Below are positions 45,301 to 54,100 of a stretch of DNA of 64,000 nt, piece by piece (the first letter of the stretch is position 1; every line of letters starts with the position of its first letter). Source of the stretch: Candidatus Cloacimonadota bacterium (GTDB lineage Bacteria > Cloacimonadota > Cloacimonadia > Cloacimonadales > Cloacimonadaceae). The notes under the pieces were generated by a model. That model had not been told where the DNA came from. It saw nothing but the letters and a program-made list of their open reading frames with translations, and searched no databases. A program made the position numbers and the translations under genes. Location: contig JAKOXG010000007.1 in assembly GCA_029781115.1 (NCBI GenBank), forward strand, positions 1 through 64,000, in the 5' to 3' direction.

Positions 45301-48258
45301 GGTGTGGTGGAAGAAGAGCACCAGGTTGCCACCCGTATACATGTAGGGTGTCTGCAGGGGGATGTTGATGGCGTTTTCACCCTGTGGATAGCCTATATAG
45401 CCATCGAAGACCTGGGTGAGCTCGGAAGCCTGGATGGGGCTTAGAGCCAGGTCAAGCTGGTCTGTGCTGCCCAGGTAGATGGCGGTGTGTTTGCTGCCCA
45501 CGTCGATAGTGAAGTGGTTGTAAAGGGTGATGGAGGTGATGGTGCCGCTGTCAAAGCCCAGTTCATCCGCCCTGTAGATAGTTTCAAAGAGGCCATTGGA
45601 GGAGCCGAAGTTCATGGGATGGCATTCAAGCTCATCACCTGCGCCAATGGTGACGGTGTGGTTGTTTTCAGGCAGGATGGTGAGCTGCAGGGGGCGGGTC
45701 TGGTTGTTGGCTGCAAAATCGTCGTTATCCAGCTCCACTTTGCCATGGATAGCGTATGTCCCCGTGGTGGTGGGCGTCCAGGGGATCTGGTAATCTACGC
45801 TCTGCAGGCTGTTGAGCGGGTCTCCCGTTCCGCTGAAGAGTTCAGTCTCATCTGGCCCGATGAGCTTGACGGTGTAATTGCTCAGAGTCTGGAGGCTGTT
45901 GTTGCGGATGCGCAGGCTGTAGAGAGAAGTTTCTCCCACTGCGGGCAGATGGTTGCCGGTGAGGCTCAGGGCTGCCAGGTCAGCCGTCTGATTGGAGGCC
46001 AGGTGTAGCATGACGTTTGGCACGCGGCTATCTAACTCGCCACTTACTTCGGGATTGTAGACTTCCCGCCTCCAAAGCTGATGTCTCATGGCTACACCGG
46101 AGTCTGTGTATCTAAAGCTGTGGTTCCCATAACCGTTGCTGCCGTAGTTGGTTTCCACGGCGATGATCAGATTCCCGCCGGTGTAGGCAAAGGGGGTGTC
46201 CAGTTGAAATTCTTGCCAGCCAGTGGTGTTGGCTGTGAAAGTGCCTTCTTTGACCAACGTCAGATCGGCGACAAATGACTGCCACATTACCGATTCCATG
46301 GCGGTGGCGGTGGTGTTCCGGGCCCAAATCCTGTAAGGGATGATCCTGTCTGAAGTGGTAGCACCATTCCAGGCGATCATATCTATCAAGCCGGGGCCGG
46401 CGATCTGATCCGCGGTGTAGATGGCGGCAGAGCGTTCACTGGGATAATCCACTCCAAAAGGATGCCTCTGCGTTGCGCTGCCGGAGCCGATGATGATATT
46501 GCCTGCAGGCATGACCATGGCAGTCAGGACTATATCATGCTGCTCATCAGCATAGGTAATGCGCAGGGTGGCAGAAATCTCACCTTCGGTAAGACCCGTG
46601 ACATAGACGGGGATCTGCAGCCGCTGCATGGGTTCTATGGCTGCGGGTAGGATTGAGTTATCGAAGGAGAATTCAGACGCATTGGGGCCGAGGAAGCTGA
46701 TATCGCTCTGGGTGAGGGTCAAGTTTCCCGCTCCATAGTTGAGAATAGTTACATTCAGAGGGGTTGAGGGGCAGTTACACATGACCGAACCAAAGTTTAA
46801 GGTGGGGGTTTCCACCCTCAGGATGGGAGCGGTGGGCAAGGGAGCCATGATAATCCTGGTGTTGGGTCTTGCAGCTGCCAAATCTCCCCACGGAGTTGCA
46901 GTAGGGAAGGGATCATCGCTCCACTCATCGTTGTAGTAAATGCTGCGGTTTTGGCCCGCGGTGAGGGTATTGTAAAAGTTACATAACCACCACTCGGGGC
47001 TTCTTTTATAGACGGCGATCACCAGGTTGTCTGTGTTGTTGTACAAAAAGGGAGTATCCAGCTCTATTTCCATCCAGGGATTGTCTGAACGGCCCGGTAA
47101 AGTGACGTAGCCATCGAAGACTTTCACCAGGTTGGTAAGGGGAACCCAATCCCGATCATGGGCAAAGGTGGCTTTGGAGGTGTGTCCCAGATAAATCACC
47201 CAGTCACTGGTGAAACTGTCGCTATTTTGTCTACCCCAATAGTAGCCCAGCTTCTCAATACGCTGGTTGCTGAAGTCGATTTCCGGCTGCAAATAGATGC
47301 TTTGAGAGTAGGTGTAGCTCCATTCGCCGGCGGGGAGTGGATAGTCTTGATAGCCGCTGCCTATCTGAGCACCTGCGATCACCTCAAAAGTGCCCGTCTC
47401 CGAAGTTGGTGAAGTGCCGATGGCGTTGTGAGCCACCACTCTCCAGGTGTGGGTGCCTGGAGTCAAGTCATTGAAGATATAGCGATTGGGCACCTGGTTT
47501 TCGCTTACCAGGTTTTCATCTATGTAGAGGTCATAGCCATCTGCATCTGCGCTGCCCTGCGGCAATTGCCACTTCAAATAATGACCGTTGAAAAGAGCAG
47601 TATTGTCTTCCGGGTAGACCAAAACGGGTGCCTGCGGTGCCTGGGTATCCGGAAATACGAGTTGCAGAGCGGCTATCCTGGTTTCCAGCCAGTTGGCGAT
47701 GGGGGGATCGGTGAGGTCTGGGTTGATGGTGGAGCTGCCAAAATATAAGCCGGAACCCACGCCGGTATCAATGCGCCCCCAATATACGCTCGACTGATTG
47801 CCGGGGAACATCGCATGGATGGCTATGATCAGGTTGTCTGTATTGTTGTAGAAAAAGGGAGTATCCAGGCTGATTTCCATCCACTCGCCTGCAAGCGGGA
47901 GCAAGTGGGTGGGGATGGTGCCGGCAAATACCTGGGTGAGGTTGCCTATGGGCTCCCAGTCTGTTCGAGATGCAAAGCAATCCCGCGTGGTGTGTCCCAT
48001 GTAAATCGCCCAATACTGGCCTCCCTCAAAGGAGCTGTTTCCGCATCTATCGTGGAAGAACCTGATCTTGGAGACATTACCCGAGTAATTGATCAGCGAC
48101 CTCTGGTAGAGCTGTTGAGTATAGCCGTCATAAGGCCTGGTGTAGACCGGAAAGCTGGAGGTGGTGCCCGTAATCTCGCCCACGGTGACGGTATGAGCAG
48201 TGAGGCTGCCGGCAAGGCCAAGCAGCAGCAACAGGATCAAAACGTTCAGTTTTCTCAT
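42316..48258 (-). CDS. Giant modular secreted protein, 1980 residues (paralogue 3 of 5)
   Basis: The start is placed at ATG 48258 because AAGGAG stands 7 nt upstream; an in-frame ATG 18 bp earlier would put that Shine-Dalgarno inside the gene. The protein then begins with a clear signal peptide (MRKLNVLILLLLLGLAGSLT). Two long N-terminal modules flank a fibronectin-III-like domain. An ASH/choice-of-anchor-D domain (PTLNFGSVMCN) comes next, then three more beta modules separated by CARDB-like domains, regulatory-like domains, an anchor/MAM-like domain (SFEGETFPPRGW) and the sorting domain. It is the longest gene in the window. Extracellular; function unknown. Confidence 0.85.
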   Translation of the reverse strand: MRKLNVLILLLLLGLAGSLTAHTVTVGEITGTTSSFPVYTRPYDGYTQQLYQRSLINYSGNVSKIRFFHDRCGNSSFEGGQYWAIYMGHTTRDCFASRTDWEPIGNLTQVFAGTIPTHLLPLAGEWMEISLDTPFFYNNTDNLIIAIHAMFPGNQSSVYWGRIDTGVGSGLYFGSSTINPDLTDPPIANWLETRIAALQLVFPDTQAPQAPVLVYPEDNTALFNGHYLKWQLPQGSADADGYDLYIDENLVSENQVPNRYIFNDLTPGTHTWRVVAHNAIGTSPTSETGTFEVIAGAQIGSGYQDYPLPAGEWSYTYSQSIYLQPEIDFSNQRIEKLGYYWGRQNSDSFTSDWVIYLGHTSKATFAHDRDWVPLTNLVKVFDGYVTLPGRSDNPWMEIELDTPFLYNNTDNLVIAVYKRSPEWWLCNFYNTLTAGQNRSIYYNDEWSDDPFPTATPWGDLAAARPNTRIIMAPLPTAPILRVETPTLNFGSVMCNCPSTPLNVTILNYGAGNLTLTQSDISFLGPNASEFSFDNSILPAAIEPMQRLQIPVYVTGLTEGEISATLRITYADEQHDIVLTAMVMPAGNIIIGSGSATQRHPFGVDYPSERSAAIYTADQIAGPGLIDMIAWNGATTSDRIIPYRIWARNTTATAMESVMWQSFVADLTLVKEGTFTANTTGWQEFQLDTPFAYTGGNLIIAVETNYGSNGYGNHSFRYTDSGVAMRHQLWRREVYNPEVSGELDSRVPNVMLHLASNQTADLAALSLTGNHLPAVGETSLYSLRIRNNSLQTLSNYTVKLIGPDETELFSGTGDPLNSLQSVDYQIPWTPTTTGTYAIHGKVELDNDDFAANNQTRPLQLTILPENNHTVTIGAGDELECHPMNFGSSNGLFETIYRADELGFDSGTITSITLYNHFTIDVGSKHTAIYLGSTDQLDLALSPIQASELTQVFDGYIGYPQGENAINIPLQTPYMYTGGNLVLFFHHTWDDPDYFHQNQFFKCQDMGSFRSRCVWGYDNLVDINNINLGRPFNIAPQTTFSYTTGFVQNDLKALAITGNLTPTTGIATNYTFHLTNNGEATQSNYTLKLMDSNHIELASLAGPPISSQQSLEAVIPWTPTTQGPISIYGKIEFAADEAPINNCTASLDLEIKPTGVSEVTVGAGNEENSFPVITEVETSLFETLYYPDEMGGFTGLINALQFDNNFDFDMTDVPISIWLGTTTQNDLSGGWILPDELTLVFSGTVDFPFGTNIINIPLDEPYPYADGNNLVMLVYKDHPPTYYYQNLFKCQRSEKRRSLYKWTNFDPFEASSPPAGELTTLFPKTTFSVVPSAMGQICGTVTDANNQPLSGVSASLDSGTIHTTTNDAGQYLLPHVLATTQTIRFNAHGYQEYTQEFALEANEQLIINVSLQLLPQVSVSGTVLANDTGCGHSNALIRLSGYESYQASTNSAGVFTIAGVFADQSYAYSITAPGYTSASGEVTVGSTNHNLGTFTLEELGFAPVSVLAVENDADQIEVSWQAPDSGVQQISESFEGETFPPRGWTRISYNSALPHSDIYPTWSRAATAHIGSFNIIPTDGNFQAGLTWSNYTLNEWLITPLINCQPNTWLTFDGYVYLGSPLGDNYFIKASTDGGASWTVLWDAAGQAAFWNQYTTPISIDLSDYSGTQLKIAFHAFSEVQLPGVRPAWFIDNVHIAAEDSSLRSDTGALTGLPLRPSSRQAKDGGSKALIGYLVYRLKVNQEQDQAAWVSLNSEPTPALNFTDSAWADLTDGDYRWAVKTIYSGGLVSMPVLSNMLSKGEPMGTIEGTIKNENDEPIAGATVTNGTFTATTNSEGAYQLEAHTGVNVVIVSATGYETLIKSNVLVYRNLATIVNCVLPRDPHNDGSPPVVATALNGNYPNPFNPQTTVSYSVKEPGQVKLQIYNIKGQLVRTLVDSEHAAGHYKQIFDALDDRGRNISNGVYLIRMQAPGYHKTSKMMLLK

Positions 48259-48276
48259 GATATTCTCCTTGTCCAT

Positions 48277-51168
48277 CTATTGCATGAGCATCATCTTGGA
48301 GGTTTTCCGGTATCCGGGTGCATCCATCTTTATCAGGTAGATGCCGCTGGCGAGGCTGCGTCCTTGGTCATCGCGGGCCGCAAAGATGCGCTTGTAGTGG
48401 CCGGCGGGCTGCTCTTCATCCACTAATGTGCGCACCAACTGGCCTTTGATATTGTAGATGGTCAGCTTTACGCGTCCGGGCTGTGCAAGGCTGTAGCTGA
48501 TGGTGGTCTGGGGGTTGAAGGGATTGGGGTAGTTGCCGTTTAAGGCGGTGGTTAGTGCGGGAGTCTGAGGGTCATCATTGGGTGTATAGGTCAGGATAAA
48601 GTTGATGATGCTATGCTGGTTGAGCTGAACAGGCACATTATAATAGGATTGGTTGGCGTAATCTGCAGCTTTTGCGGTGATCGTGTGAAGTCCCACGGGA
48701 AGACCGAGGATGTAAAGACCGCCGGAGTTTGTGGTAGTTGTGACGCTGCCATTGGTGAGGATGACCTCGCTGAGAGGGTTGCCATCTGAATCCATCACGG
48801 TTCCGGTGACGTATCCCAGTTCGGCAGGCGGTATGATGAAGGAGGTCTTGGGAAACTGACCTGAAAGGAAACCGTCCGGCGGATCATCGAGGTCCCATTG
48901 TTCTTGGGCTGAGGAGGTGTAGGTTTGCCTGCTGCGGCTGGTTCCCAGTGTCTGACACTTGAAGTAGTTTAAATAGTCGTACCTTTGGGTTGACGACCTG
49001 TAGACCATCATCACCAGGTTGCCACCCTGATGGAGGTAAGGTTGGTCGAAGGGGATGGTGACGACGTTTTCTCCACTGTCAAAGCTAAAGGAGCCATCGA
49101 AGACCACCGTCAGTTGTGATGCGGGGATATAGCCGGCGGATAGATCGTCTTGTGTGGTGCTGCCCAGCCAGATGCGGAAGGGCAGATTCTGCACACTGCT
49201 ATAAAATTGGGTGTAGAAGCTCACTCCAGTGATCTCGCCGGTGTAGCAGCCCAGTTCTTCCGGGAAGTATAGGGTTTGGAAGAGAGATTTCTGGTATGTC
49301 AAGTCAATCGGGATTCTGGCATCTTGATCTCCATAGCCTATCGTAAGGGCCAAGGTTTCGGCAGGATTGACGGCCAGATTTAGGCTGGCAGTGCGGTCAT
49401 TTGAGGCGATTTCATCATCAGCGAGTTCCACCTTGGCAAAGATGCTGATGGGCTCCACGGTGGTAGGCGTCCAGGAGACCACCGCCTCAATAGTCCTGCC
49501 GCTGTGGATGGGCGGGCCATTGATCGCTGCCAGCTCGATGTTATCTGCGGACATCAGCTTGACCTGATAATTGCTCTGAGTGTTGCTGCCGTTGTTGCGC
49601 AGGCGCACGATATAGTTTGAGGCATTCCCTACCGTGGGTGTGAGGTTGCCGTTGAGGCTGATGGCTTCGAGGTCGTTTGCCATGCTCCGATTGAAGTGCA
49701 GCATGATATTGGGCACGGAATCTGTCAAACGTCCTCCAGAGTAAGTTCCATACCAATACACGAACCTGGGGGCTGCGGTGATAGTGAACCAAAAGTCGTG
49801 GACATAGCCAAAGCCATAGCCGCCACAGCTTGTTTCCACTGCGACAATCAAGTTCTCGCCCTCATAGGCAAAGGCTGTGTCCAGCTCGAAGGTGTGCCAG
49901 CCCGTGGTGTTGGGTCTGAAGATGCCCTCTTTGACCAAGGTCATATCATAGACGAAGGTCTCCCAGCGAACTTCGCTCAGAACGGTAGCAGTGGTGTTTT
50001 TGACCCAAATCTTGTAGGGAACGGCTACATAGGAGGGGCGCGCACAATCCCAGCCAATCAGGTCCAAAATACCGACGGAGCCCAGCTCAGCCGCTGTGTA
50101 GAGCGTGGCAGTGCGCACGAGAGGCTCGCTCGTTGCAAAAGGATGCTGCTGATAGGTGGTGCCGCTACCGATGGTGAAGGTTTCAGCGGGCAAGACCTCT
50201 GCAGTCAAAGGCAGATCATGGTTCACTCCGTCATAAGTGATGCGCAGGGTAGTGGAGAGCTCGCCTGCGCTGAGACCCGTCACTGTGACGGGGATAAACA
50301 CACATTGGCCAGCTTCCAGGTTTGCGGGCAGGCTGGAGAGATCCAGGGAAAATTCGGAAGCATGAGCGCCGGTGATGCTGATGAAAGCTGTAGCCAGGTT
50401 GATGCTTCCCGTGCCGGCATTGGAAAGCATCAGTTGCATTGTGGTGGGTTCTTCATGGAAAACCAGGCCAAAATCCAGGGATTGAGGCGTGATGCTCAGG
50501 ATGGGCTCAGCGGGCAGGGCGCCAAAGCTGAGCTGGATATTGGGGATGGCATTGATCAACACGCCAAAAGGCGGGTTGTCCGGCTCAGGATAGACATAAT
50601 CATAACAGATCAGGCTGCGATGCTGATTGGGGGTGTAGGTGCTGTAAAAGTTGCGACGTCCACGATCATAGCGGGGTGTATGTTCCTGCACGGCGATCAC
50701 CAGGTTGCCCGTATTGCTATACATAAAGGGAGTATCCAGCTCTATCTCTATCCATCCGGGGACGGCAGGGATATTCAGGTAGCCGGCAAAGACCTGCATC
50801 ATTTCACCCACGGGAATCCAGTCTGTATTACCGGCAAAGCTCGCCCTGTCCGTGTGACCCATATAGACGTTCCAGCCACAGCTATTGTCGCCGCCTCCGG
50901 CACCATTCCAATAGTAGGCGATGCTCTCGATCAGGAAAGGCGTGCTCTGCCCACCGGGGTTGATCTCGCTCTGCAGAAAGATGCTTTGAGTGTAATTGTA
51001 ACTGAAGCGGGGATCAATGGGTAGGTGGTAGTTTTGATTGCCGTCACCGATGGTTACAATGTTGGAAGACAGCGTTTCGCAAAGCGACGCCGAGTCTGCG
51101 GTCAAGGCGTTGGCACAGAGGCTCAAAACGAGCATTAACAATGTGGCTGAAGCCGCCAGTCGTTTCAT
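48277..51168 (-). CDS. Giant modular secreted protein, 963 residues (paralogue 2 of 5)
   Basis: A signal peptide (RLAASATLLMLVLSLCANALT) is followed by a beta module, an ASH-type domain (PQSLDFGLVFHEEPTTMQL), two further modules with a CARDB-like domain between them, one carboxypeptidase-regulatory-like domain (GYVTGTVMDSDGNPLSEV) and the sorting domain. Unlike the others it lacks the anchor/MAM-like domain, and its sorting domain is the most divergent of the five (SLAQPGRVKLTIYN, GYRKTSKMMLMQ). CAAGGAGAGACCC precedes the ATG. It lies 18 bp after paralogue 1 and 18 bp before paralogue 3. Confidence 0.85.
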   Translation of the reverse strand: MKRLAASATLLMLVLSLCANALTADSASLCETLSSNIVTIGDGNQNYHLPIDPRFSYNYTQSIFLQSEINPGGQSTPFLIESIAYYWNGAGGGDNSCGWNVYMGHTDRASFAGNTDWIPVGEMMQVFAGYLNIPAVPGWIEIELDTPFMYSNTGNLVIAVQEHTPRYDRGRRNFYSTYTPNQHRSLICYDYVYPEPDNPPFGVLINAIPNIQLSFGALPAEPILSITPQSLDFGLVFHEEPTTMQLMLSNAGTGSINLATAFISITGAHASEFSLDLSSLPANLEAGQCVFIPVTVTGLSAGELSTTLRITYDGVNHDLPLTAEVLPAETFTIGSGTTYQQHPFATSEPLVRTATLYTAAELGSVGILDLIGWDCARPSYVAVPYKIWVKNTTATVLSEVRWETFVYDMTLVKEGIFRPNTTGWHTFELDTAFAYEGENLIVAVETSCGGYGFGYVHDFWFTITAAPRFVYWYGTYSGGRLTDSVPNIMLHFNRSMANDLEAISLNGNLTPTVGNASNYIVRLRNNGSNTQSNYQVKLMSADNIELAAINGPPIHSGRTIEAVVSWTPTTVEPISIFAKVELADDEIASNDRTASLNLAVNPAETLALTIGYGDQDARIPIDLTYQKSLFQTLYFPEELGCYTGEITGVSFYTQFYSSVQNLPFRIWLGSTTQDDLSAGYIPASQLTVVFDGSFSFDSGENVVTIPFDQPYLHQGGNLVMMVYRSSTQRYDYLNYFKCQTLGTSRSRQTYTSSAQEQWDLDDPPDGFLSGQFPKTSFIIPPAELGYVTGTVMDSDGNPLSEVILTNGSVTTTTNSGGLYILGLPVGLHTITAKAADYANQSYYNVPVQLNQHSIINFILTYTPNDDPQTPALTTALNGNYPNPFNPQTTISYSLAQPGRVKLTIYNIKGQLVRTLVDEEQPAGHYKRIFAARDDQGRSLASGIYLIKMDAPGYRKTSKMMLMQ

Positions 51169-51186
51169 GGGTCTCTCCTTGTTTGA

Positions 51187-54100
51187 CTATTGCATGAGCA
51201 TCATCTTGGAGGTCTTGTGGTAGCCGGGTGCCTGCATCCGAATCAGATACACGCCGCTGGCGAGCCTACGGTCTCTGTCATCCCGCGCATCAAAGATCTG
51301 TTTATAGTGGCCGGCAGCGTGCTCTGTATCTATCAAGGTGCGCACCAATTGGCCTTTGAGGTTATAGATTTGCAGCTTTACCTGCCCCGGCTCTTTCACG
51401 CTGTAGCTGATGGTGGTTTGAGGGTTGAAGGGATTGGGGTAGTTGCCATTGAGGGCGGTAGCTACCACTGGGGTTTGGGGGTCGTCTGCGCCCGTTTCTC
51501 TGTGCAAGACTATGTGCAGTGTGACAACCTGATTTTGATGGATGATTACATTTGTCTTGATCACGGTTTGATAGCCTTCCGCAGAGACTCTCAAGGCGAT
51601 GGGGCCGGTGGGAACTTCAAGCGTGTAAGCACCCTCGGAGTCTGTGGTCGTGGTGGTGGAATAGGTGCCCGAAGTGTTGGTCAGGATTGCACCGAATATC
51701 GGCTCTCCTTCTTCATTTTTCACCGTGCCTGTTATCGTTCCCATAAACATGCCACGATTGACGCTGTTTGAGAATACGGGCATGGAGATGAGGCCGCTCG
51801 GGTAGGTGGTTTTGACAGCCCAACGGTAGCCTCCATATGGCATGGACTCCCAATCGGTGTCAGAAAGGGTGAGCTCTTGGATGGGCTGAGAGTTCAGGCA
51901 GACCCAATTTGCTTCATTCTGTTCTTGGCCGGAGCGCAGCCTGTAAACCTTGTAGCCGGTGGGTTCTCTCGAGGTTTTGGTGGGTGGATTGGTGTAGTCT
52001 GCACCGATGTAGATATTGTCTATAAACCAAGTTGAACCGAGGATATTGTAGTTATCCGTGTAGGCATGGAATGCTATTTTGAGCTGGGTGCCGCTGTAAT
52101 CACCCAGGTTAATAACGATGGGGGTTTCATACAGATTCCAGCCACCGGCTTGGTTGGCGGCATCCCAGAGTATATTCCAGGAAGCACCGCCATCTGTGGA
52201 GGCTTTCACATAGTTGTGACAACCATTGGTGGCACCCTGCAATACGCAGGTATCAAATCTGAGCCAGGAATCCGGCTGGCAGTTGATAAGCGGCGTGATC
52301 AGCCAATCATCCTGGGGGTGGGCTATGCCGGAAATGCCGGCATGGAAGCTTCCATCTGTGGGAGTGAAGCCGTAACCTGCTGAAGACGCTCGGTGCCAAA
52401 AAGGTATGATATGATCGATGATCACTGCCCCGGGATTGAAAACCTCTTGAGTCCAGCCCGCCGGAGGGAAGGTCTCGCCTTCAAAGCTCTCGATCACTTC
52501 TTGAATGCCGGGGTCTGGAGCCAGCCAGGAGAGCTGCACCTGGTCTTCGGCGTCACCTTCCACAGCAAGCACGCTCACCGGAGCGTAAGGCATTTCGTTG
52601 AGAGCGATTTCCCCCATGTTGTAGTCTGTGGAGCCTATCGTCACTTCGCCGCTTGCGTCAAGGTAGCCAGCTGCGGTGATGGTGTAGGAGTAGGTTTGAT
52701 CGGCAAAGACTTCTGCGATGGCGAAAACGCCGGCAGCATTGGTGGTCGCTTGATATGGATGATAGCCGCTGAGCTGGATTTGGGCGTCCGGGATTCCGGA
52801 ATTGGTGTTGGCGTCCAGGATGGTTCCGCTCACGTTCACCTGAGACATGTGCTGCAAGGTGGCGTCTATAGTTACCTGATCGCCTTCCACCAGTGTAAAA
52901 TCCTGCGTGTGGCCATGGTAGCCATGTTTTCTGAAGGAGATGGTGTAGTCGCCGGGGAGGATGTTGAGCAGCTGGTATTGTCCTGCGGTGTCGGTGGTGG
53001 TATAATGGAAGCCATCGCTGAGGAGCACGCTCACAGCAGCGAGGGCTTGATTGTCTGCACCCGTCACGGTTCCAGCGATGTTGCCCGTGGCAAAGGGAGC
53101 TATCATGAAGGTGGTCTTGGGGTAGCTTGCCGAGAAGGTTACACCCGGATGATTGGTTCGATTGGGGTCGATATCTATGCCATCAAAGGCTGCAAAGCGG
53201 GCACGGGTAAATGTGGCGGTTTGACCCTTGAAGCTGCAATTGTCATATATGGTGCCCATGGCTCTCTTAAACAACACCACCAGGTTGCCGCCCATGTAGG
53301 AAAAAGGCGTCTGCAAGGGGATAATGACCTCGTTTTGCCCCATCGGGAAAGTCACGTTGCCATCGAAAACGAGCGTCAATTGGTTGGCAGGTATCCAGCT
53401 GGCAACGAGGTCTTGCTGATCGGTGACACCCATCCAGATTTTCACGGGCATATCTGACAGGTTTGAGGCAAAATCGTTGTAAAGGACGAGCTTGTAGATG
53501 TTGCCGGCTGTGCCAATTTCATCGGCAAAATACAGGTTTTGGTAGAGACTGCACTCGTGGCTGTAATCAAAGGGCACAGAGAGAGTTTCACTGCCGTTGC
53601 CGATGATGATGGGCGTAAGTGCTGCCGGCGTGACATTGAGGAGCAGGGCTGGGGTTTGGTCGTTGAAACTGTATTGATCGCCGACAAAAGCCACCTTTCC
53701 ATAGATATTCATCTGGGTCACGGCGGGGGGCGTCCAGGCGATGCTTACCTGCAGGGTCTGTTGCGGTTCTATAGAGGGGCCGGCGATGCTGGCAAGCTCG
53801 GTTCCCGCTTCATCCACCAGTTTGACCTGATAGTCGTTTTGGGTGTTGACGCCGTTATTTCTCAGGGTAATGGTATAATTTGTCTGCTCTCCCACCGTGG
53901 GCGAGGGGTTGCCAACAATGCTCATGGTGCCGATATCTTCCAGATCCGGGTTCAGGTGCAGCATCACGTTTGGCATCTTGCCGTTGACATTTCCGATGCC
54001 CGTGGGCGGTTCTACATCACTTTTCCAGAAACGGTGTCTGTCTGCATCGACTTCGGTATATCGATAGCTGTTGCTGCCTCCCGCACCGTTGCCGCCATAG

